Source of the DNA: Diphasiastrum complanatum
Taxonomy: Eukaryota; Streptophyta; Lycopodiopsida; Lycopodiales; Lycopodiaceae
DNA length: 64,000 bases
NCBI GenBank assembly: GCA_029204225.1
Contig: CM055097.1
Span: forward strand, 4,601,059 to 4,665,058
Direction: 5' to 3'
The translations under genes and the position numbers were made by a program. Shown here one piece after another: positions 11,429 through 21,758 of this stretch (its first letter is position 1; every line of letters begins with the position of its first letter). The notes under the pieces were generated by a model, which was not told the DNA's origin, searched no databases, and was given only the letters and a program-made list of their open reading frames with translations.

Positions 11429-13909
11429 ATGGCAACCTCAATTGGAGTCATGTTGGAAGCCAATGATAGGCTTACCTCAAGTAACTATTCATTATGAAAA
11501 GTGAGGATGGAGTCACTTCTTGAGATGAATGATGTTTTGGATATTGTTGTAGGTTTGGAGGAGAGACCAGCAACACAACAAGATCAGTTGAGGTATGATA
11601 AGAGGGCCAAGAAGGCTCTACACATGATAAAGATGAATGTTACCAATGAACTTCTCAAGGAAGTTGGTAAGTGCACATCATCTTTGGAAGCTTGGAATTC
11701 ATTGAAGAAGCTTTATGAATCCAAGTCTACTTCTAGAGTGTTGACTCTAAGAAGGCAAATCTTTTCTTGTTTGCAAAAGAATGAAGAAAGTCTAAGTACT
11801 TTTGTTTTGAGAATGAAAGCATTGAATGATGAGTTAGCTTGCATAGATGAAAGCATTAAGGAAGGAGAGCTTATTCAAGTGATTCTTAATGGCTTGTTGG
11901 ATGCTCATGCTAACATTGTTCAAAGTATTGCTATTCAAAAGACTTTGCCAAGTTTGATGGATCTTCAAGAGATCTTGATCAATGAGGAATATAGGCTTCA
12001 AGCAAGAGGTGGATCTACATCGACATTTCAAGAGGATGCTATGTTCACAAAGGGCAAATTCAAGGGCAAAACCAAAAGCAAGTGGTCTAAAGGGCAAGAT
12101 CAAGTGGATGCTTCTTCAAGTGGCAAAAAGAAGGATAGATCAAAGCTCAAGTGCTTCTATTGTGGCATCAAAGGACACTTTGCAAGTGAGTGCTACAAGA
12201 AGAAGAGAGATCAAGGAGACAAGCAAGGTAATCTTACTCTTGATGAGGATGGTTTGGATGTGCAAGATGCAAATGATGATGCTTTTGTGATGTCTTCATG
12301 TATGCTTGCTAATGATGGAGATCTAGATCCTTGGTGGATTGATAGTGGAGCAAGTTCACACATGACCTTTCACAAAGAGTACTTCACTTCTTTGTTGGCA
12401 TATGGAGATGACAAGAGGGTGATCTACATGGCCAATGATGGTGAGTGTGCAATTAAAGGGATTGGCACAATTCCTATTTCTCTCTCTACAAATAGGAATG
12501 TTCATTTGGAGGATGTCTTGTTTATTCCATCCATTACCAAGAATTTGCTTAGTGTGAGTCAAATGCTAAGTAAGGGCCTCAAGGTGGAGTTTGATGGAGA
12601 TGCTTGTTTGATCAAAAGGAAGGATGTCTTGATTGGAAAAGGTAAAAGACAAGGGAAGTTGTTCAAACTTGATGCTTGCGTTATTGCTAACCAAGTTGGA
12701 TGTGTTGCAAGGGAGCAAATTTCTATTCAAGAGGTTTGGCACAAAAGGATGGGACACCTCAACTTCAAGTCATTGGAGGTAATGGCAAGGAAGAAGGTTG
12801 TGATTGGTCTTCCAAGTTCCTTAAGTAATGACAAGCATGTTTGTGAGTCTTGTGCTTTGTCTAAGTCATATAGACTACCTTATACAAGATCTATTTCTAG
12901 ATCTACAAAGCCTTTTCAACTTGTACATTCGGATATTCATGGATTTACTACAATTAGCAATAGTGGAGCTAAGATGTATGTAACATTCATTGATGATTTT
13001 AGTAGATTTTGTTGGATCTATCTACTAAAGAGCAATGATGAAGTGTATGATGTCTCTGTCAAGTTCAAGAATGCAAGGGAGAACCAATTCTCCACAAAGA
13101 TCAAGTGCTTGAGAGGTAACAATGGTGGTGAGTACATATCTAACAAGTTCAAGGCCTTTTGTGATGAGCATGGGATCAAGAGGGAGTATACAACATCAAA
13201 GACCCCACAACAAAATGGAGTGGTTGAAAGGAAGAATAGAACTTTATGTGAAAGTGCTAAAGATATGAGGTTAAGTGCTAATCTTGACAAACCATTTTGG
13301 GATCAAGCTTTGTTGTGTGCCAATTTCCTGTGCAATAGGTGGCCGAGTGCTATTTTGGATGGAAGGACACCTTCTGAGATGCTATTCAAGAGGAGGCCGA
13401 GTGTCAACTTTCTAAGAACCTTTGGATGCACATGCTATGTCAACATTACTCTTGATGATAGGACCAAGGAGGATCCATCTTCAAGAAGAGGTATTTTTGT
13501 TGGATATAGTGAGGTGAGTAAAGCCTACAAGGTTTACATTCCTTCTACTAACAAAGTGATTGTTGGTAGAGATGTCATTTTTGATGAGGGAAACATTCCA
13601 AAGGTGTCTTCAAGCATGATTGATGGTAAAGTAGATGGTTCTAACATTCTTGATGTTGATGAGAAGGATCCTACTTTGTATGGTGGTGATGATGGACCTT
13701 CATCAAGTCAAAAGCCAAGGAGAACACCAAGAGAAAGACAAGTACCTTCAAGGCTCACATATGATCCAAAAGGTAAGCAAGTAGTTTCTGGAAATTATGT
13801 TGCTTTTCTAACCTCTTTGGATGAGCCTACAATTGTAGATCAAGCAAGGAAAGAAGAGGAGTGGATCCAACCAATGGATCTTGAGTATCGATCTCTTATG
13901 AAGAGTGGA
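11429..13909 (+). pseudogene. Element B gag-protease-integrase
   Basis: ATG at 11429 starts a copia gag (MATSIGVMLEAN). An in-frame TGA at 11495-11497 replaces the Trp of the conserved SNYSxWKVRMES block, and the same frame is then open from 11498. The domains are gag UBN2-like (about 11501-12130), CCHC knuckle CFYCGIKGHFASEC (about 12152-12193), protease WWIDSGASSHMT (about 12334-12369), GAG-pre-integrase (RMGHLNF, CESC), and integrase core. The integrase keeps the first Asp (HSDIHG) and the Glu (VVERKNR), but the second Asp, in the usual RSDNGGEY, is Asn (RGNNGGEY). The polyprotein would process itself, form particles and insert cDNA. With these changes it cannot do so. At about 13910 the copia homology stops just before the start of RT. 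Confidence 0.85.
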
Positions 13910-14982
13910 ACATCTTTTGGAGGATCTTCTTGTGTACATGGAGCTATGCAAGTGGATGGATGTTATCTTGCTGTAAAATCAAGTAATGGATCTGGAAAAC
14001 AAAGTTTGTTCAATGACTTTGATGGTCAAGTTGAAGATCAAGAGGTTGATCTCAAAGCGCTTCAACTAGTCAAAAGGGAAGTTGGCAATTTGGAAATAGT
14101 CAAGAGCATCAAAGGAGAGGTAATTGGCAAAGGTGTTATGGATCTGTTTTTGCAGCATATTGAAGACTCAAGTAAGGTCAAAGGAGCAGCAAGGAAGTGT
14201 TGTTCAAGTTTACTTTACTTTTTCTATCTCATGTTTGAGCAATTTCATGTGGATGTGTGCAAATTGTCAAGATATGGTAAAACTAGCTACATTGGTGAGC
14301 ATTGTTTTGATGTTGGATTTGTACTAGCATTCTTGGCTGATTTTGCTGATGGAAATGAAGCTATTGGAGGTTCATTATTTCACTCATCCATGGCTAAGTT
14401 CTCAAGTGTTGAACTACTTGGTGCCAATACTTGGAGATTGTCAATTTTTGGTGAATTCATGGTCATTTTCTTGTGTCAAGTAGATCTTGAAGATGGACTA
14501 GTGCAAACTACTTGGTTTATGGAGTCATGTGGTGCTAGATTTGCATCATTAATGTACTCACCTACTCATGGATTTCCAAGGTTTGATGGTTTCTTGTGGC
14601 AAGATGAAGATGGAGGCTCATTCATGGAGTATCATGGTGGATACAAGGCAACAAAGGACAAAGGAGGAGGAGACATGCAAGCAAAAGTTGATCACTCACA
14701 TTTATTGTTTGTTTGCTGTATTTTTCCAGAGAGTTCAGAGTTGGAAGCATGATGGAATCATTTCATTTACATTCTATTTGATTCTTCATATTCTAGTCAC
14801 ATTTTTACATGTAAAATTGATATAAGAAATAGTGAAGCATCCCAAGGGGACACTATTCTCTATATCAATTATGGTTGTTTCTATTTTGAGCATTACATGA
14901 TCATTGAAAGGAGATCTATTCTTAGGAAGAAGATCATTCTTATGATGGATCAAAGTTCTATTGGCAAAAACTATGCTAAGAG
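13910..14982 (+). other. Unidentified segment replacing RT in element B
   Basis: Copia homology ends after GTxxx at about 13910 and resumes exactly at CATTGG (14983), the block just before RNase H. Between them, where RT should be, lie about 1,073 bp with no YVDD or other RT motif. The frame of gag-PR-IN runs on through 848 bp of it to TGA at 14752, adding about 280 residues with Cys/Phe-rich stretches (SSLLYFFYLMFEQFHVDVC) that I do not recognise. The remainder (14753-14982) is non-coding and holds a hairpin. It could be a captured transcript, part of another repeat, or a structured non-coding cargo. No intron-like or host-gene hallmark is visible. Confidence 0.7.
14818..14867 (+). other. 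Imperfect hairpin in the element B cargo segment
   Basis: The 17-nt arms 14818-14834 and 14851-14867 pair at 14 of 17 positions (TGATATA...ATAGTG against CACTAT...TATATCA). They enclose a 16-nt loop that itself contains TCCCAAGGGGA, able to form a small inner stem. It lies just downstream of the fused ORF stop. Confidence 0.6.
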
Positions 14983-15567
14983 CATTGGAAGCTAGGAAAG
15001 CGAGTTTTGAGGTACATCATTGGAACTCAAGATTTTGGCATATTGTATGAGGGATCATCACCTAATCTTTTTGGATTTTCAGATTCGGACTATGCTGGAG
15101 ATATAATGGATAGGAAATCCATTAGTTCTTATTGTATTTTCATAGGTGATGGAGCTATATCATGGATGTCAAAGAAACAAGCCACTATCTCATTGTCATC
15201 TAGTGAGGCCGAGTACAAAGCTCTTACATATTGCACAAAGGAGATGGTATGGATCAAGAGGATGATCAAGGATCTTCACTTGCTGGATTTTTCAGAGAGC
15301 CCAATCATCTTTTGTGACAATCAATCAGCCCAAAGAATGGCATCCAATCCTATCTTTCATGCTAGGAGCCAGCATATTGAGATACAATATCATTTTGTGA
15401 GGGAGCGAGTCATTGCAAAGGAGGTGGAGCTTCAACATGTGTCTTCAAGGGAATGCGTAGCTAATATCTTCACCAAAGCATTGGGAAAAGACTTGTTCAT
15501 GAAGCATAGGACCTCACTTGGAGTATTATCAAAGTCTATGCTAAAACTAGTTGAAGAGGGAGTGTGA
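14983..15567 (+). pseudogene. Element B RNase H region
   Basis: An open frame from 14983 (HWKLGKRVLRYI) gives a full copia RNase H. It has SDSDYAGD with the first acidic residues, SSSEAEYKAL, CDNQSAQ, then NPIFHARSQHIE and the C-terminal tail. It degrades RNA in RNA:DNA hybrids during reverse transcription. No start codon or upstream RT frame remains; the stop at 14752 and the non-coding stretch separate it from gag-PR-IN. The terminal TGA (15565-15567) overlaps the first bases of the 3' LTR. The domain itself looks intact. Confidence 0.85.
15550..15562 (+). other. Polypurine tract of element B
   Basis: The purine-rich GTTGAAGAGGGAG directly precedes the 3' LTR start TGTGAAAG. This is the expected primer for plus-strand DNA synthesis. 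Confidence 0.8.
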
Positions 15568-16212
15568 AAGATTCAACTAGTTTCATCACATTCTACAATA
15601 TTTCCATATTTGGCATATTGAGGCCAAAACTTGTTTTAGACTTAGAGGTTGACTTTTCAAAGTTCATTAGTCTAAGTTTCATCTAAATAAACACTTTTTG
15701 AAAGTGTGGCAAAGATAGAATGCGAGTTTGAGTAGATTCAATCTGAATAAGTTGGGTACATTGAATCTAGACCCAAAATTGGTAGGGTTAGCATTTTGGT
15801 GGGAAAGCCAAGTGGCCAAATAGGGTCTGGACCTGTTATAAAAGGATGTGACTCGTGGAGAGAGTCATCTTCTCTCTTCTCTATCTCATTTCATGCTTAT
15901 ACATGGTTCTCTTGGGTTCTACTATCCATTGGTGCACTATCTTGGTGATTGCTTGCAATTCTATGTGTAGAATGATCTATATTTGTTATTTTTGGATCCA
16001 CACGTGTGAAATACAGTAGCTTGCTGGTTTTGTACGGACAGCAACAGTACATAATCATTTCATTCAAGTTTGATCAAGTTCTATTAGTGTTTGCATCTCA
16101 AATTGTGTGTAGATGCTAATTTTTCTACATTGGTGAAATTGGTAGTGTATTTATCTTTCTAACCAAAGATCATTCAAGTAGATTGGATCTTAAGAATCTG
16201 AAATCTTTCACA
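15563..16212 (+). repeat. 3' LTR of element B
   Basis: This 650-bp copy of the 5' LTR differs by about ten substitutions and one 10-bp insertion near 16135 (GTGAAATTGG type). It carries CACACGTGTG at 15999-16008. It is followed by AGTAT, completing the target-site duplication. Confidence 0.92.
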
Positions 16213-16477
16213 AGTATGACCCACCACACATGATGTACCAGCTGAAGAACATCCACTATGCATACAATGATGTATCATACTTGAGTAACTATAGCATGTA
16301 ACTATAGCATCTCCTGAGTGCCACCCTAATGGACTCGTCATCCACATACTATCCTCACCTAACATCTTCCATCATGGTCACCATCTTGATAGACAAGCCA
16401 AACACCAAAGCACTACCTGATCCTCCTGGCTCCTAGCAATGTCACTCGCTCTTCCTATGTAAGGGAAACTTCTCAAG
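16213..16477. repeat. Tandem duplication, left copy, part 2
   Basis: This continues the unit begun at 10023. It contains GACCCACCACACATGATG and ends AACTTCTCAAG, all repeated in the next unit. Compared with the right copy it holds about 86 bp extra (around 16260-16345). Confidence 0.75.
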
Positions 16478-16818
16478 ATCACTCGTCAAAGTATCAGCTT
16501 TCACTCCCTGAGCAACCATCCTTGTCAACTCACAACCATAGGCATGCTAAATCCACATCACCCCTAGTGCACTCCAAGCCCTCAAGATATGTATCACTTC
16601 CAGGTACACTCCATGCCACCTACCTCCAAGTAGGCATGACCCACCACACATGATGTACCAGTTGAAGAACATCCACTAAGTATCCACACACTATCCTCAC
16701 CTGACATCTTCCATCTTGGTCACCATCCTAATAGACAAGCCAAACACCAAAGCACTACCTACTCCTCCTGGCTCCTAGCAATGTCGCTTGCTCTCCCTGT
16801 GTAAGGGAACTTCTCAAG
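16478..16818. repeat. Tandem duplication, right copy (uninterrupted)
   Basis: A 341-bp direct repeat of the split left unit, beginning GATCACTCGTC and ending AACTTCTCAAG. It shows the pre-insertion target site of element B (CCAAGTAGGCATGACCC), confirming that B is an insertion. What the unit originally was is unknown. Confidence 0.75.
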
Positions 16819-17114
16819 TTCCTGCTTACAAGACAAAACAATAGAGAACACACTATTGGACAAAACCACCCAACCAAGTAGAAGCAACCAATCAATCTCT
16901 AGAAGCTTCACCCCCAAGCCAAAGATTAGGAAGCATGAGAGTAGAGAGAGATCCTGGTAATGAATCCACAAAACCATCATGGAGTAAAAGAAGTTTGGCC
17001 TCCTTATATAAGGCTAAGAACCCCCTGTGCAAATAGTGTGACAAGGGTGGACTCGGTTATCTCAATCTTCAATTTGGGGATTTTAGGTGTGAAGGCCTTT
17101 CAATAGTATCTTTT
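16819..17114. other. Unassigned spacer with a TATA-containing palindrome
   Basis: No recognisable gene. It contains the perfect 12-bp palindrome CCTTATATAAGG (about 17001-17012), which could act as a TATA element on either strand, but nothing downstream supports a promoter. A 73-codon minus-strand frame looks fortuitous. Confidence 0.35.
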
Positions 17115-18214
17115 CAATTTGATCTTGTCCTTTAGGCCACTTGCCCTTGATGATCATGGCCTCCTCATCTTGAGATGTCGATGTAGATCTACCTCTTGCT
17201 TGAAGCATATATTCCTCATTGATCAAGATCTCTTGAAGATCCACCAAACTTGGCAAAGTTTTTTGAATAGTAAGATTTTGTACAATGTCAGTAATGATCA
17301 TCCAACAAACCATTAAGAATACTTGAACAATCTCTCCTTCCTTAATATTCTCATCAATGCAAGCTAACTCATCACTTAAAGACTTCACTCTCAAAACAAA
17401 AAGTATTAGGACTCTCTTCTTTCTTTTGTATGCTTTGAAAGATTTGTCTTCTTAGACTCAACACTCTAGAATGGTAACATTCATCTTGATCATGTGTAGA
17501 GCTTTCTTAGCTCTATTGTCATACCTCAATTGCTCTTGTTGAACCAAGGGTCTCACCTCCAACCATACAACAATATCCCTCAACTCATGCATTTCAAGAA
17601 TTGATTCCATCCTCACCTTCCATGTAGACTAGTTGGATGAGGTAAGCTTGTCATTGCCTTCCAACATGAATCCACTCATTGTAGCCATGTTACAATGACA
17701 TGATACTTCTCTTTCAACCTGTTCCAATGCACAAAGCACTCTTTTGAAATACAACAAATGTTTCCAAAACAAAATCACAAAGATATGGAACCTCTCAATT
17801 CTCTTCTTGCACTTATATCTAGCAAATCAATAGAGAAAATGTAAAAATCTTGATCAACCTATGATCTACCAACAATCTAATGAATTCTGCCACTTCTTAA
17901 GATTGAAACACACTCTATTGAATTCCAAGAACCTCACAAAATAGAGATCCAATCAAAATTAGGATTTTGACAAAATCACAAAAAAATGAATATCATTCTA
18001 CATGCAATTGCCTAAAACTTGATATAGAATCTCGTAGCCTCCAATGAAGCCTTCCAAATGCATAAAAACTTGGCCAATTCCAGTAAGCCAAGTGTGAAAT
18101 TGGAATTCCTTGAGTTCATAAACCTAAATTGAGTTTTGATCTACAAAAGATCAATTCTATATATGCAAAATTCTTGATTTTTGAGTAGAAACTCTTTCAG
18201 CATGCTCTAGAGAT
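17115..18214 (-). mobile_element. Element B relative: gag and leader fragment
   Basis: On the minus strand, gag codons resembling element B (ELACIDENIKEGEIVQ, QKTLPSLVDLQEILINEEY) run from 17394 to about 17118. They are preceded (17395-17700) by frameshifted gag N-terminal sequence and then the B-type leader up to CATGCTCTAG at 18210. The piece ends where element C is inserted. It has no LTR, protease or pol, and multiple indels. Confidence 0.8.
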
Positions 18215-18800
18215 TGTTGAAATATTGGAAAAATCTATCTAATGTTGTAAGTAGGGGTCCTAAAAATGCCAAAGATGAATTGAGCTCTTTTGGCTTAGTA
18301 AAGACTCATCTTAGAATAAAATATTCAAGGTAGGTTGAAGTAGAAACTCGAGCTACCATAGGAATTGCCATTTGTACTTTGCATGCCACATTTAATGCAT
18401 GAAAATACTAGGTGGCACAATTAGACATATTGAGGTGGCTTGAATAAGTCTAGATAGCTTGAGAGGTGGATTCATAACTCCAATTCAACTCAAAGTAGGA
18501 GGAGAGTCCATGGATCTATATATATGTGATGTACTCTCATTGAGAAGATGATGATTGTTGTGTGTAATGCCCTCTCTCTCTACTCAAGTTTTACATTCAT
18601 ATTCTCTCTCTAGCCGAGTTGAGGCATTTATTGTACTTAGTTTCATATTTTGTTGATAGACCTTGCTTGTAACACAATAATATTTCTTGTATGATCAGCT
18701 TTCCTATTGTCAATCAATGATAGTTTGATCTTTATGGTATTATTGGGCTTAGGAGATCAAAAGTATATGTGTAGGGCATCCCACACGTGTGAATTTAACA
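18215..18800 (+). repeat. 5' LTR of element C
   Basis: The LTR starts TGTTGAAATATTGG and ends GAATTTAACA. A TATA element (CTATATATATG, 18516-18526) lies about 300 bp in, and CACACGTGTG at 18782-18791 abuts the LTR end. The 3' partner (23551-24163) has an extra block of about 28 bp near 23908-23935 and a few substitutions. Confidence 0.92.
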
Positions 18801-18812
18801 TAGTATCAGAGC
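18801..18812 (+). other. Mutated primer-binding site of element C
   Basis: TAGTATCAGAGC differs from the usual TGGTATCAGAGC only by a G-to-A change at the second base, immediately after the LTR. Confidence 0.88.
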
Positions 18813-19556
18813 CTACCTAAGATTTACAAGCAAATCTAGTCAAAAAGTTTGCAAATTTGATCAGATTTCAAGCTAGAAATTGTCTAGATTCTACTTCCTA
18901 GCTAGTTTGCAGTTTTTTGGTGATTTAGACCTTCAAACCACTTTGAATGGTTCAGATCAGGTATTGTACGGAATTTCAGGTGCAGGCACGTGTGAAATCT
19001 GCCCATTTTCAGTTTGGTGGTTCTCTCTCATCTTAGATCCAAATTTCATGCAATTTGGCTCACTAGAAAGCTAGAAATGTGTAGAATTTGACACAAGTTG
19101 AATCATGACAGTTGGAAAGCCAATCAAAAGTTATAAGCTTTTGAATAGGTGTAGGTAGGGCCCCTAGACCTGTGGCAAATCTTGAGTACATGTCATTTAT
19201 TGCGTGAATGATCACAAAAATCATCCTGAAGTTGACCAATCTCATCTATATGTGATTTAGGCAAAAGTTAGAGGATCTAGGCAAATTGTTTAATACAAAT
19301 AGATTGTATTTGAGTCAATTTGACATTTTTGGAGTATTTCACACGTGTGAAATTCAGAGAACCATAACTTTTTCCATACTTCATCTTTTTTGATGATTCA
19401 AATCTTGTTTTAGAGAGATTGTCAAAACTAGTGAGACCTATCTCACAGTTTTTTGGTTAGTCTTACATAGGATTTGGTTTTTTGCCCTTGATTGGTTCCT
19501 ATAATGAGAAGATTAGCAATTTTTTCATCCATCTTTTTTGATTTCCAACATTCTTT

Positions 19557-21758
19557 ATGGCTTCAGTAGGTGCCTTTCTATTAGAAGCAAGCGAAAGATT
19601 GTCAACCTCCAATTACTCAATTTGGAAGGTTAGGATGGAATCTGTCTTAATTCTTCAAGATGTGATGGATATTGTACTTGGTATTGAAGAAGAACCACAA
19701 ATTCCTCAAGAAATTCCAAAGTATAAAAAGAGAGCTAGGATGGATCTACATTATATTAAAATGAATGTCTCAAATGACATCTTAAGAGAAATTGGTGCTT
19801 GTACTAATGCCAAAGATGCTTGAGATACTCTCAAGTCCATCTATGAGGCAAAGAATACTTCTAGACTTCTAACACTAAGAAACCAAAATTTTCAAAGTGT
19901 ACAGAGAAGTGATGAAAGTGCTTCAGCTTATGTAATGAGAGTTAAAGACCTCCATAGAGAATTGTCATGCATAGGAGACTCCATCAACCAAAATGAGCTT
20001 GGTCAAGTCATACTTAATGGGTTAAAGGAGGAATATGACAACCTTGTTCAGAGTTATGCCATTAAGGAGGAGCTACCAAGTTTGGAAGCACTCCAAAGTG
20101 TGCTCATTTCTGAAGAATCAAGACAAGAGTATAAACTCTTGAAAATGGAAAGACTGTCTCTCAACATTGATGGTAAAGCCCTCTTCACCAAAGACAAGCA
20201 TAAGTCAAGAAATAAGAATCAACACCAACTCTCTTCAAGCAAGAACAATCTTATTTCCAAGGAGAAAGGAGAAGAGGATGAGTTCTCTCAAGCTTTCACA
20301 TCCAAGAAGAAGAATAAAAACATCAAGTGTTTCTTTTGTGGCAAGAAGGGGCATTATGCCACCAATTGCTTCAAGAAGAAGAGTCAATTTAAGCAAGCCA
20401 ACATTTCCAATGAAGAGAAGAAAGATGCTCATGCAAGTGATGGAGAGGAATCTCTTATGGTCTCGAGTTTTTCTTCATCACCTTTCAAAAAGGATGGTTC
20501 GTGGTACATCGACAGTGGAGCTTCCTCACATATGTGTAGCTCCAAGCATTCTTTTTCATCCATGACACCTTATGAAGGAGCCAAGAAGTCCATCTACACA
20601 ACAAATGATCATGAGTGTGCTATTGAAGGCATAGGGACCATTCCCTTAAAGCTTTCATCATCAAAAGTTCTTTCTCTGTCTAAAGTACTTTTTGTTCCTA
20701 AGTTAACAAAAAATCTTATTAGTGTCAGGCAATTGCTTGATAGTGGACTAGATGTGAATTTCAATGTTGATACATGTACAATCAAGAAGCATGATAAGAT
20801 CCTTGCATTTGGGTCTAGATATGGTGGAATCTACAAGCTTGATCCCAAAGAGTATGCTAACTCTTGTGATGGTGCTTTTGCTTCTCATATTTCTTTGGAG
20901 GAACTATGGCATAGAAGGTTGGGGCATCCTAACTATAGTTCTATGGTGTCCATGGTCAAGAAAGCCAAAGCTACTGGCTTGCCTAATCTTATCTCCAAGA
21001 ATTTCAAGCCATGTGAGGCTTGTGCCATATCTAAATCTCATAAGAAGCCTTTTTCAAAGTCATCTATTAAGACTACACATCCATTGGAGCTCATACACTC
21101 AGATGTGCACTTCTCATCTTCAAAGAGCAAGGGTGGTGCTACTTGCTTTGTAACTTTCACTGATGATTTCACAAGATTTACTTGGTTATATCTTCTAGCT
21201 TCAAAGTCTATGGTGTTTGACTATTTCCTAAAGTTCAAAGCTCTAGTTGAAAAGCAATTTTCATACAAAATCAAGATTCTTAGAAGTGATGGAGGTGGTG
21301 AGTACACTTCCAATAAATTTCATGATTATTGTGAGCTTGAAGGCATTAAAAGGGAGTTTTCTTATGCATATACACCATCTCAAAATGGGGTGGCTGAAAG
21401 AAAGAATAGAACCTTGTGTGAACGTGCCAAAACCATTAGAATTGAGGCATCCTTGCCAAAAGACTTTTGGGGTGAGGCCATCAATTGTTCAAACTATTTT
21501 TGCAATCGACTCCCTTATGTTGCACTTGGAGGAAAGTCACCATATGAAGCACTTTATTTGGAGAAACCTAAGGTTGATCACCTTAGAGTATTTGGATGCA
21601 TATGCTTTGACCATATTCCCTTGGAAACGAGAAAGAAGGATGATCCTTGTGCAAGCAAAGGAGCAATGGTTGGATATTCGTCCAACAAGAAAGCCTATCA
21701 AATCTACATGCTCTCTACTTCTAAAGTAATTAGAGAAGATGTAGTTTTTGATGAATAA
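19557..21758 (+). pseudogene. Element C gag-protease-integrase
   Basis: Gag starts at ATG 19557 (MASVGAFLLEAS). TGA at 19821-19823 replaces the Trp of the KDAWDTL block, and the same frame continues (internal Met at 19935). There is a CCHC knuckle CFFCGKKGHYATNC near 20329-20370, protease WYIDSGASSHMC near 20503, and a GAG-pre-integrase region with RRLGHPNY and CEAC. The integrase has all three acidic positions: HSDVHF, RSDGGGEY and VAERKNR. The frame ends in tandem TAA codons at 21756-21761. Apart from the stops the protein is well preserved and closely similar to element D, so it is a recently killed copy. Confidence 0.9.

Larger units (their letters stand above)
10190..16212 (+). mobile_element. 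Copia element B, chimeric, RT-less, complete LTRs
   Basis: This complete LTR element is bounded by AGTAT target duplications (10185-10189 and 16213-16217). The order is 5' LTR, tRNA-Met-type primer-binding site, gag-PR-IN, an unrelated segment of about 1.07 kb replacing all of RT, RNase H, polypurine tract, 3' LTR. The two LTRs differ by roughly ten substitutions plus a 10-bp insertion by eye, so insertion is comparatively recent. The absence of RT and a damaged integrase mean it would have needed proteins from a related copy. It lies inside one copy of a tandem duplication. Confidence 0.9.

Noticed and set aside
20167-21729. Alternative-frame ORFs inside element C (129-160 codons)
   Set aside because: Shadows of the well-supported gag-PR-IN frame.
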